Assembly: GCA_016715865.1 (NCBI GenBank)
Contig: JADJXM010000005.1
Span: forward strand, 186,001 to 250,000
Direction of reading: 5' to 3'
Origin: Acidobacteriota bacterium
GTDB taxonomy: Bacteria > Acidobacteriota > Blastocatellia > RBC074
DNA: 64,000 nucleotides
In this document: positions 1-14,333 of the stretch, in pieces
How the letters are laid out: every line of letters starts with the position of its first letter
How positions within the stretch are numbered: the first letter of the stretch is position 1
Made by a program: the position numbers and the translations under genes
The notes under the pieces: generated by a model
What the model was told of the DNA's origin: nothing
Databases searched by the model: none
Seen by the model: the letters and a program-made list of their open reading frames with translations, nothing else

Positions 1-181
1 TCGCCGCATAGGGTGCGGGGCCTTCAGTGTGGAGGTGAACAATTTCGACATCCTTGAGCTCGTTCGCGCGCGCTGTCATGGCTGTGATCAATTGCTGCGG
101 CGTGGCGGCAGCTCCGTGAACAAAGACACGGTCACCGGACTTGATGATCGCAACGGCATCTTCTGCTGTAACAATTTTCAT
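1..181 (-). CDS. acetyl-CoA hydrolase/transferase family protein, N-terminal part
   Basis: Translating the minus strand from the ATG at 181 gives about 60 residues that run off the window edge. They start MKIVTAEDAVAIIKSGD and contain VHGAAATPQQL and HLHTEGPAPYA, which are typical of the N-terminus of 4-hydroxybutyrate/acetyl-CoA transferases. These enzymes move CoA between acetate and short acyl groups in the cytoplasm; the catalytic Glu lies further downstream and is not in view. The gene diverges from the formate-tetrahydrofolate ligase gene, with about 140 bases between the two starts. Substrate cannot be told from this fragment. Confidence 0.8.
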   Translation of the reverse strand, partial: MKIVTAEDAVAIIKSGDRVFVHGAAATPQQLITAMTARANELKDVEIVHLHTEGPAPYAA

Positions 182-307
182 AGATGATTGAAGGATGATT
201 TGAGGCACATACGTGAAGGCCAATCATCAACCAAATACAGTCTGTCTTCAAGGTTAACGCGAAAGCGAAGACCGATTTTCATTGAGCACTGAAGCGAAAC
301 ACAGTGC

Positions 308-315
308 GAGGAGAA
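308..315 (+). promoter_or_regulatory. ribosome binding site deciding the fhs start
   Basis: GAGGAGAA lies 8 bases before the ATG at 324. No comparable purine stretch precedes the upstream in-frame TTG at 282, so it decides the start. Confidence 0.6.
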
Positions 316-323
316 GAATCATA

Positions 324-2006
<1,683 letters not shown>

Positions 2007-2066
2007 TCAAAGCTTAGAGACATCAGGCGTGATTTTATACAGCATCAGGAATACTTGTACGCTTTC

Positions 2067-2993
2067 TTAAAGTTCAAGGTTGCTGCGAAGCCTGGCGATG
2101 TCGCGTTGCGGCGGAGCGCCGAAAAGTTTTTTATACTCGCGGCTGAAGTACGATGGGTCTTCATAGCCCACACGGAACCCGGCGCTCGCGGCGTCGAGGT
2201 CTTCGCCGAGCATCAGGCGGCGCGCTTCCTGGAGACGTACTTGTTTCTGAAACTGCAAAGGGCTCATCGCAGTGACTGACTTGAAGTGATGATGGAAGCC
2301 GGAAACGCTCATTCCGAGTTCGCGCGCGATATCATCTATTCTGAGCGTCTGGTCGAAGTTTTCGCGCAAATACCCGATCGCCCTGGAAATGCGTCGAGTG
2401 TCTCCTCCCGAAGCCAGGAGATGGCTGAGACGCGCGCCCTGCCCTCCAACCAAAAGCCGGAAAACAATCTCTCTGATGATGAGCGGCTCGAGAACCATGT
2501 GTTCAACCGGCGCATCGAGCAGCCGCACCAATCTGACAACCGCGTCGAGCAGATTGGCGTCCATCGGGCTGACATCCATCGCCTTAAGTCTCGCGCCGCC
2601 TTTTTTCGGTTCGATGCCTGATTCCATCATGACCGAGGCGACGAGAGAAGAATCCAGGTTGAGCCGGAAACCGAGATATGGTCGTTCTTTCGATGCTTCT
2701 TCCACCCGGAAAGTGAGGGGCAAATCAACCGTGTAGATCAAGTAATGTCCAGGATCGTACCGGAACACTTCCTCTCCTAAAAGCGCTTGCTTGCGGCCCT
2801 GGGCAACAACGCAAAAGGCAGGCTGGTACATGGAATGAATCGGATCCGTCGGTCTGGACGAACGAGCGAGGCGAAAACTGGTGGAGACATCCAATGTTCC
2901 GTCTTCTGGAAGGGTTCGCGCAATTCGCTCAACCAGTTCATTCCTGTTGCTTTGCTGTCTTTGCAACTCTCGTTGCGCTTCTCGATTATCCAT
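2067..2993 (-). CDS. AraC-family transcriptional regulator
   Basis: A 308-residue regulator. Residues about 45-190 match the AraC_N type ligand-binding domain (PF06719-like, with AFCVVAQGRKQ and RYDPGHYLIY). The last 100 residues form the two helix-turn-helix AraC DNA-binding domain (IDDIARELGMSVSGFHHHFK, then GYEDPSYFSREYKK). This architecture is often encoded divergently from an aldo/keto reductase or alcohol dehydrogenase, as in YqhC/YqhD, and that is the arrangement here. A strong site AAGGAGG lies just upstream of the ATG at 2993. It probably controls the plus-strand run that begins at 3144; the effector is unknown. Confidence 0.9.
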   Translation of the reverse strand: MDNREAQRELQRQQSNRNELVERIARTLPEDGTLDVSTSFRLARSSRPTDPIHSMYQPAFCVVAQGRKQALLGEEVFRYDPGHYLIYTVDLPLTFRVEEASKERPYLGFRLNLDSSLVASVMMESGIEPKKGGARLKAMDVSPMDANLLDAVVRLVRLLDAPVEHMVLEPLIIREIVFRLLVGGQGARLSHLLASGGDTRRISRAIGYLRENFDQTLRIDDIARELGMSVSGFHHHFKSVTAMSPLQFQKQVRLQEARRLMLGEDLDAASAGFRVGYEDPSYFSREYKKLFGAPPQRDIARLRSNLEL

Positions 2994-3018
2994 GGATTTA
3001 TCCTAGCCTCCTTGTTTT

Positions 3019-3062
3019 CCATTGGCACGCCCAATGGAGGGTATTTGCAGGATTGTACAATC
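3019..3062. promoter_or_regulatory. two palindromes in the AraC/aldo-keto reductase intergenic region
   Basis: CCATTGG-N5-CCAATGG (3019-3037) has perfect 7-base arms. GATTGTACAATC (3051-3062) is a perfect 12-base palindrome. Both lie between the divergent regulator and reductase, where an operator is expected. That they are operators is inferred; AraC proteins more often bind direct repeats, so another factor is possible. Confidence 0.4.
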
Positions 3063-3143
3063 ATAAGCCAGTATCGTCTTACCACATATTATCACTGAGC
3101 CCTTACAATCAAACTTTATCATCAGGATACAAAGGGGGGAACT

Positions 3144-4139
3144 GTGCAAAAGCGCAAACTTGGCAATAGCAACCTGGAAGTTTCGGCTATCGGGCTCGGC
3201 TGCATGGGAATGAGTTTTGGTTACGGTCCGGCAGCAGACAAGCGGGAGATGATCTCGCTGATCCGGACGGCGGTCGATAGCGGGGTCACATTCTTCGACA
3301 CTGCTGAAGTTTATGGCCCGTTCACAAACGAAGAACTCGTCGGCGAAGCCCTCTCTCCCATCCGTGAGCAAGTTGTGATCGCCACCAAATTCGGGTTCAA
3401 ACCAGCTGCCAACGGCGAGGGGCGGTGGAGTGAACTGGATAGCCGCCCGGAACACATCAAAGAAGTCGCTGAAGCTTCGCTCAAGCGACTCAAGACCGAT
3501 GTGATTGATCTGTTCTATCAACACCGAGTTGACCCGAACGTACCCATCGAGGACGTTGCGGGAGCTGTAAAAGACCTGATTCAGGAAGGCAAGGTGAAGC
3601 ACTTCGGCCTTTCGGAAGCGGGAGTGCAAACGATCCGTCGCGCGCACGCCGTCCAGCCGGTCACCGCACTTCAAAGCGAATACTCGCTATGGTGGCGCGA
3701 ACCGGAAGCGGAAATATTACCGACTCTCGAAGAACTCGGTATCGGCTTCGTTCCCTTCAGCCCGCTGGGTAAAGGTTTCCTGACGGGCAAAATTGACGAA
3801 TACACGACATTCGACAGCATGGATTTCCGTAACGTCGTGCCGCGCTTTTCCGCAGAGAATCGCAAAGCCAATCAGGTCGTCGTTGAACTCATCGGCGACA
3901 TCGCGCGCAGAAAGAACGCTACGCCCGCGCAGATTGCGCTTGCCTGGGTATTGGCGCAGAAACAGTGGATGGTTCCGATCCCGGGCACTACAAAGCTGCA
4001 TCGCCTGCAGGAGAACCTCGGAGCAGTTGAAGTGGATCTGACGCCTGATGATCTGGAGGAAATTGATAACGCCACCTCGCAGATCACCGTGAGGGGGGCG
4101 CGATACCCGGAAAATCTGCTGCGAATGGTCGGTCGTTGA
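3144..4139 (+). CDS. aldo/keto reductase (AKR13-like)
   Basis: A 331-residue cytoplasmic NADPH-dependent aldehyde/ketone reductase of the (beta/alpha)8 type, full length. The catalytic tetrad is visible: Asp and Tyr in FFDTAEVYGP, Lys in VIATKFGFK and His in LFYQHRVDP. The C-terminus has the NADP-binding segment IPGTTKLHRLQENL. It begins with GTG, chosen because AAAGGGGGGA lies at 3131-3140. It heads a plus-strand run with gaps of 25 and 10 bases to the next two genes, and it is divergent from the AraC regulator. The physiological substrate is not deducible. Confidence 0.92.
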   Translation: MQKRKLGNSNLEVSAIGLGCMGMSFGYGPAADKREMISLIRTAVDSGVTFFDTAEVYGPFTNEELVGEALSPIREQVVIATKFGFKPAANGEGRWSELDSRPEHIKEVAEASLKRLKTDVIDLFYQHRVDPNVPIEDVAGAVKDLIQEGKVKHFGLSEAGVQTIRRAHAVQPVTALQSEYSLWWREPEAEILPTLEELGIGFVPFSPLGKGFLTGKIDEYTTFDSMDFRNVVPRFSAENRKANQVVVELIGDIARRKNATPAQIALAWVLAQKQWMVPIPGTTKLHRLQENLGAVEVDLTPDDLEEIDNATSQITVRGARYPENLLRMVGR

Positions 4140-4164
4140 GGAACAGTAACTTCATGGGGGGGCA

Positions 4165-5082
4165 ATGATGTATGCAAAACAGTTGCTGATTCTTTCTGCA
4201 TCCGTGCTGACTTTATGTCAGGTATGTGCAACGGTGATAGCGCTTTCCCTGTTTGTTTCGGCATTTGCCCAGGCGAATCAGGCGGGGGCTGGCGCTGCCA
4301 CGAGCGCTTCAGCCCAGGATTCGCAGGCAATCAAAATCACGCGAAGCGGTTCGCAACCATCCCGGCCGGCGCCAGCCGAAAACTTCACCGGGCGAGTACG
4401 CGTCGAACCTTTGTTCCAGGCGGATGCTCCTGCGCGCGCGAACGGGGCTCGCGTGACATTTGAACCCGGCGCGCGGACGGCATGGCACTCTCATCCGCTC
4501 GGCCAGATCCTGATCGTGACGGCTGGCACGGGGCGGGTGCAGCGGTGGGGCGACGCGGTCGAGGAGATCCGGCAAGGAGATGTCGTCTGGACTCCGCCCG
4601 GCCAAAAACACTGGCACGGAGCCTCGGCAAACGCCGCAATGACCCACATCGCCATTACGGAACAGCAGTCCGACGGCAAGCGGGTCGAATGGATGGAAAA
4701 GGTGAGCGACGAACAGTATCGCGCGCCGACCCGCGCTCAAGGGGCGCCTGCCGGTTCTGTCTCCGGCGCTCAACCCAGACCGTCGCAAAGGGCGATCGGC
4801 GATTTTTCACCCAAGCTAGCCCAGCTTACCGACGACGTACTTTATGGCGATGTCTGGGAACGTCCGCAACTCTCGAAGCGTGACCGCAGCCTGGCGACGG
4901 TGGCCGCGCTGATTGCCCTGAACCGTCCCGACCAGCTCCGATCACACTTCGCGCGAGCCCGCACGAACGGCGTGACGGAGGAGGAGTTGATCGAGACCAT
5001 TACTCACATGGCGTTTTACGCGGGCTGGCCTAACGCGGTATCCGCCATCGCCGTGGCCAGGGAAGTCTTCGAGAAGAAATGA
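4165..5082 (+). CDS. exported cupin plus carboxymuconolactone-decarboxylase domain protein
   Basis: A 305-residue two-domain protein. Residues 5-36 are a hydrophobic segment that looks like a signal peptide or anchor, followed by a low-complexity Ala/Gln/Ser linker. A cupin barrel follows (about 75-165) with the metal motif HSHPLGQ and a later His in GQKHWHGA. The C-terminal 90 residues are a carboxymuconolactone decarboxylase/AhpD-fold domain (RDRSLATVAALIAL, ITHMAFYAGWPNA) without the CxxC pair of peroxidase-type AhpD. Such fusions are common near aldo/keto reductases and esterases in soil bacteria. The reaction is unproven. The gene sits 25 bases after the reductase and 10 before the carboxylesterase. 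Confidence 0.85.
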   Translation: MMYAKQLLILSASVLTLCQVCATVIALSLFVSAFAQANQAGAGAATSASAQDSQAIKITRSGSQPSRPAPAENFTGRVRVEPLFQADAPARANGARVTFEPGARTAWHSHPLGQILIVTAGTGRVQRWGDAVEEIRQGDVVWTPPGQKHWHGASANAAMTHIAITEQQSDGKRVEWMEKVSDEQYRAPTRAQGAPAGSVSGAQPRPSQRAIGDFSPKLAQLTDDVLYGDVWERPQLSKRDRSLATVAALIALNRPDQLRSHFARARTNGVTEEELIETITHMAFYAGWPNAVSAIAVAREVFEKK

Positions 5083-5092
5083 GGGACGGGCC

Positions 5093-6757
<1,665 letters not shown>

Positions 6758-6811
6758 GTCAGGCAAGCGAGCCGACCCGTAGTCCAACTCCAGGCAACAA
6801 GGGGAGAATGT

Positions 6812-7600
6812 ATGAAAAGACGATCATTCGTAGGCGGCGCGCCCTGGGCCTATCCATCACAGGCGTAAAGGCACAGTCGCAAAAAGTAAAGGTGGGCGAT
6901 ATTCCTACCACTACGTTCGGCAAGACCGGCGTGAAAGTCAGCGTCATTGCGCAGGGCGGCGCGCGGATGGATTTGCATCCAGATATTCAGACCGCGGCGG
7001 CGCACGTCCGCAAGGTCTATGACCTCGGCGTGACTTACTTCGATTGTGCGCGCGCCTACTGGAACGGGCGTTCCGAAGAAGCCTACGGCATTGGCCTGCA
7101 AGACGTGCGGAAAATGTCTTTCTCACGACCAAAACGATGGGCGCACCGCCAAAGAAGTAGAGCAGGATTTGGAAAACTCGTTGCGTTTGCTGAAGACCGA
7201 CCATGTTGATCTTTGGCAAGTGCATAACGTGATGAACCGCGATGATATTGACAAGATTCTTGCTCCCGGCGGCGTGTTAGAGGCGTTTGAGAGCGCTAAA
7301 AAGGCGAGCGTCGCTTCATCGGATTCACCGGACATTTCGATCCCGAAATCCACGCGGCATTGCTGAAAGCGACTGACAAGTGGGAAACCGTGATGATGCT
7401 GATTCACGCGGCGGATCACGCTTACCTGAGTTTTGAGAAACAACCCGGGCACACAGGGGCAGATGGAAGACAACATTCGCACCGTCCAGAATTTCAAAAA
7501 GATGTCATCGGAAGAGATTGCGGAGGTGCAAAAGAAATCGCTCGTCGGCCAGGGCGTGTATGCCGGAGTAACCATGGAATATTGGAAAAAGAAGGCCTAA
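6812..7600 (+). pseudogene. Tat-exported aldo/keto reductase, frameshifted and internally deleted
   Basis: Stitching frames gives one protein. It starts MKRRSFVGG at the ATG 6812 (a Tat-like signal preceded by GGGGAG), then shifts into a frame with TTTFGKTGVKVSVIAQGGAR and YFDCARAYWNGRSEE. It shifts again to AKEVEQDLENSLRLL and VDLWQVHNVM, then ATDKWETVMMLIHAAD, and ends GVTMEYWKKKA at 7600. The AKR tetrad Asp, Tyr, Lys and His is recoverable across frames. The segment between SFEKQ and QMEDNIRTVQNF is about 60 residues shorter than expected for the family, suggesting a deletion near 7440. It is either a pseudogene or badly sequenced. Confidence 0.7.
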
Positions 7601-7649
7601 AGCAACTGCGGAAATCAAGCAGCTCGCCATTATTTAGTTGGAGGATTTG

Positions 7650-8652
<1,003 letters not shown>

Positions 8653-8700
8653 AAAGGGGCTGGACAAGTACCCGACGCGTTCGGGAAGGAGTAAAGGTTT

Positions 8701-10826
<2,126 letters not shown>

Positions 10827-10838
10827 AGGAGAAAAGTT

Positions 10839-11421
10839 ATGATACGACTGAAAGTGAATGGCAAGAACCATCAGTTTAACGGCGATCCCGACATGCCGTT
10901 GCTCTGGTTTTTGCGCGATGAACTGAATATGAAAGGAACGAAATTCGGGTGCGGCATCGAGATGCGGAGCTTGCACGATTCACTTGAACGGCAGCCCCAC
11001 ACGCGCCTGTCTGACTTCGGTTTCATGGCCGCCAATGGTTCGATCACGACCATTGAAGGCATCTCTCCAGACGGTTCGCATCCGGTGCAGATCGTGGCAG
11101 GAATTGACGCCCCTCAGTGCGGTTACCGCCAGTCCGGCCAGACCATGACGGCCTGCTCTCTGCTTCGCTAAGAAGCCGAAACCGACCGATGCCGACATCG
11201 ATGTGGCTATGGACGGCAACCTTTGCCGCTGCGGAACATATCTGCGCATCCGCTCCGCCGTACATAAAGCCGCTGAACTGAGCGCTTCAAGGAAAGCCGG
11301 ATCGAGTGACTTCAACAAACTGATCAGGGCCGCAGAGGCGGCAAACAACCGGGGAGAAACTGAGGCGAGGTTTTATTTTTGTTTGCTCTGCTCTGCACAA
11401 TCGCCTGCAGCCCATGACTGA
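10839..11421 (+). pseudogene. 2Fe-2S subunit (IorA-like) of the aldehyde oxidase, frameshifted
   Basis: Starts 12 bases after the large subunit with MIRLKVNGKNHQFN. The plant-type ferredoxin region begins KGTKFGCGIE; the remaining cysteines (CGACTIHLNGSPTRAC) appear only one frame away. The second cluster domain has QCGYRQSGQTM, where the family has a second Cys instead of Arg, and then NLCRCGTYLRIRSAVHKAAE. At least three frame breaks occur. The native stop is uncertain: homologues end near the AAEL segment (about 11285), whereas this frame reads to 11421. The subunit passes electrons from molybdopterin to an acceptor in the periplasm. Confidence 0.75.
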
Positions 11422-12602
11422 CTGCTGGAAATACGGCTTTGAAGCCGAGTGGCCGCAATGGCGCGGCCCGCTGCGCAATGGCCTATCGACCGAGACCGGA
11501 TTGCTCGCAATGGCCTGAGAAAGGCCCCGCTGTCGCCTGGTCGATCTCGAATCTGGGGAAGGCTACGGCTCACTGGCCATCAAAGCGGATCGCATTTATG
11601 TGCAAGGGAAACGCGGGAGCAGCGAACGACGCAAAGAGTACTGTTTTCTGTTTGAACCGCGCCGACGGAAAGACAATCTGGTCAGTCACGCTGGGGCGAA
11701 AGTCGATCAGGACAAGGGCAACGGCCGCGTGGCACCCGACGCTGGATGGAGACAAACTTTTATGCTGACCGAGAACGGCGATCTGGCTTGTTTGCGCGAA
11801 CACGACGGCTCGCTCGTATGGGGCAAAAACATTCTGAAAGAGTTTGGCGGCAGCAATCCACGCTGGCTGATCAGCGAATCGCCGCTGATAGATGGCAATA
11901 AATTGATTGTTTCGCCCGGCGGCAGCGGCGCGGGATAGTAGCCCTGGACAAAATGACAGGCGCGGAGATCTGGCGCGCGAAAGAGTTGAGTGACCAGGCC
12001 GGCTATGCCTCCTGCATCATTGCAGGACGGGCGGCGTGCGCAGCTACATCAATTTCACTGCAAATGCGGCAGTAGGCGTGCGTGCCAGCGACGGCAAGCT
12101 GATGTGGCGTTACGCCAACGTCGCCAATCGCGTCGCCATTGCACAACGCCGGTTTTTGCCGACAACAAAGTCTTCTTTCAGCTTATGATACGGGCGGCGC
12201 ATTGCTCAACCTGACGGCGCTGAACGGTGAGGTCAAGGCTGAAGAGGCCTATTTCACGCGTGATATGATGAACCATCATGGCGGAATGGTTCGTCGACGG
12301 TTATCTTTACGGCTTTTCAAATTCGATTCTGACCCGCCTGAAATTCAGCACGGGCAAGGTGGATGGAAAGACCGCAGCGTCGGCAAAGGCTCGCTCACAT
12401 ACGCGGACGGATGTTGTATCTGCTGGGCGAGAAACAACTGGTCGGGCTGGCCGAAGCTAATCCCAAAGCCTATGTCGAGAAAGGGCGCTTCCCGATCAAC
12501 GACCGGGGATGGGACAGCTGGGCGCATCCGGTAGTCATCGGTGGCAAGCTGTACATCCGCAATCAGAATGAGTTGGCTTGCTATGATGTGAAGGCGAAAT
12601 AA
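11340..12602 (+). pseudogene. PQQ-like beta-propeller repeat protein, frameshifted
   Basis: The opening WPQWRGPLRNGLSTETGLL with WPEKGPAVAWSI is typical of exported PQQ-like (BamB-fold) quinoprotein-like repeat proteins. The frame changes repeatedly. Later recognisable pieces are DGSLVWGKNILKEFGGSNPRW, SPLIDGNKLIVSPGGSG, AGRETTGRAG versus LLGEKQLVGLAEANPK in the alternative frame, and the end VIGGKLYIRNQNELACYDVK at 12602. A short hydrophobic stretch (FIFVCSAL) just upstream may be the damaged signal peptide; the start codon is not identifiable. Such proteins often sit next to Tat/Sec-exported oxidoreductases, but no cofactor binding can be shown. Confidence 0.65.
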
Positions 12603-12949
12603 ATCGGACTCTGCCTGGCACGATAGCAGGGCTTTAGCTTCCGCATAAGTATCTGCTCAGCCTTATGAGCGAAGAATAGCGTTTCACAGCGCCAGGACGC
12701 CAAGCCTCTGGCCGGCTTGGCGTCTCTGGCGTTGAAAATCTTAAAATACCTGGTTACAGGGTTAAACCTGCGAGTAATTACGTAGGAAATTGCTAGTTGA
12801 CAGAACAGCCATTCATCAATCACGCTTTCTACTCTCTATTCTCTACTCCCAGGTCCACGCCGGGACGAACGAATCCAATACGTGGACCACTAGTTGGGCA
12901 AAGACGACATCGCGACCCGCAGAAACCAGCGTCAATACTGGTCCATTCG
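12603..12949. other. intergenic region with one hairpin
   Basis: About 350 bases with no convincing gene. The only clear structure is the inverted repeat at 12690-12731. Small frames here lack recognisable families. The final 100 bases contain GTCCACG and CGTGGAC (12851-12889), which may belong to the end of the transposase element that follows. Confidence 0.5.
12690..12731. repeat. inverted repeat of the CGCCAAG family, possible terminator
   Basis: Arm CGCCAGGACGCCAAGCC (12690-12706) pairs with GGCTTGGCGTCTCTGGCG (12714-12731), with one bulged base and a 7-base loop. The 9-mer ACGCCAAG unit and the following GTTGAAAATCTTAAAAT resemble the right half of the element at 19349-19581. It lies downstream of the propeller gene, so it may also end transcription. 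Confidence 0.6.
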
Positions 12950-14101
12950 TCTGCACCGAAACGTGGCGGGATGGAATGAGAAAAATTGAAGACGTCGCGT
13001 CGTCAGGCCTCAGGTCTTGAAACAGGAAACCCGAGACGTCGGCATACCGCGCTCACGACTGGCCCAAAAGGCAAAACGGTTTGAAGAACGGGGCAGCGAC
13101 GACAGTTTCGAGGCCCCGCGCCCACAAATCCGGCAGATGCTGTCGGTGGTCGTCCGGGTCCGAAAACGCTGAAAAACAGCCGCCGGGCTGTTTCCCCGCG
13201 CGATCCAACAGGAACTGCGCCGGAGCGATGCTCAAGCGGTCCCCAAACGACTATAAACGTTCTGAACAGGAGTGGTCGAGTCGCCACCCTGCGCGGATCA
13301 GGCGTACTACCGCGTGTTAAGGCGCAAACAGCGGTGATCTTCTCGTGACGGGATCTCCCGCTATGCCTGCGGGGAAAAGTTTACGCTCATACACCACCCA
13401 GACCTGGCGCTGGCGCAGCCCGGGAGTTACGACAAAGTACGGAGGCCGCTGCCATTGCTGGTGCCTGCCAACAAATCGGCTTGCCGGATTTGCTGCGGCT
13501 AGACAACGACGCGGCCTCAATGATTGGGCTCAGGACGCGGTTGTTCGGGCGCTTTGTGCGCACAGCCTCGTGGCTTGGTATCGAACTGTTGTTCATCCGC
13601 CGGGCGAGCCCAAACGTAACCACGATGTCGAACGCGTCAACGGCTTGAGCAATTTCTGGGACAGGAATATTTTCGCCTCACGTCAGGCATTGCTGCGGGA
13701 AAGTCCACAGTTTCTCCAATGGTATGAGACCCATGCGCCGCCTTCGCTCAATGGACAAAGCGTGGCACAGCAACCCGACAGCATCAACGGTGTCAATTGC
13801 GCAAGCGACATCTGAACGCAATCCCCAGGAATTGCCACCGACAGCCGGTCGAATTCATTTTGTCCGCAAGGTCAGCGCAACGGGTGAGATCGAAATTCTC
13901 AAAGAACTGTGGAAAGTTTTCGCACCTGAGCGGGCAGTATGTACTGGCAACGCCCGATCTGCGAAGAAAAGAATTGCTGGTTTATCACAGGCGCTCAATG
14001 CGGGCTCGATCGCACCTGGTTTGTGCTATGAGTATGAAATTGACGAAGCGATCAAACCATTGAGTCAGGAATATCGCCGTCGCATAAGATGTCTGGAATG
14101 A
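12950..14101 (+). pseudogene. decayed DDE integrase-type transposase (IS481-like)
   Basis: Pieces in all three plus frames line up in the right order for a helix-turn-helix plus integrase-core transposase. Near 13180-13270 lies SPRAIQQELRRSDAQAVP (HTH part). At 13500-13520 comes LDNDAASMIG, carrying the second catalytic Asp. At 13600-13640 comes PPGEPKRNHDVERVNG, carrying the catalytic Glu. Then NFWDRNIFASRQALL, QWYETHAPPSLNG and a C-terminal barrel-like TAGRIHFVRKVSATGEIEIL, SGQYVLATPDLRRKELLVYH. Many stops and shifts make it non-functional as written. The left boundary is a guess. Family assignment to IS481/integrase type is from motif memory. Confidence 0.6.
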
Positions 14102-14265
14102 TAAGTTGGACATAATTTGAAGATTCAAGTTTCATCTTGCGACAACCAGAGAGCGACCTGATTTGGGAAAATGTAATTTCTTCTTTTTCCAGTCGATATT
14201 GCGTAGAAAGGCTGTCAAACAACGGCATCCACGACTTCTTCTGGTAAGCCCCATCATTTTTTCAG

Positions 14266-14333
14266 GTCAGAGTCCACGATGTCGTGGTCGCTGGCTCAAC
14301 TAGTAAACAGTCCACGATGTCGTGGACCCTGAC
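14266..14333. repeat. paired palindromes GTCCACGA-TG-TCGTGGAC
   Basis: Two near-identical palindromes (14272-14289 and 14310-14327) sit 20 bases apart. The outermost arms GTCAGAGTCCACGA (14266-14279) and TCGTGGACCCTGAC (14320-14333) can also pair with each other. They fall between the transposase remnant and the propeller gene; they could be the right end of the insertion element or a strong hairpin. Confidence 0.55.

Noticed and set aside
3003..3674. A 223-codon minus-strand frame
   Set aside because: It is antisense to the intact aldo/keto reductase and runs through the regulator/reductase intergenic region without any known motif.
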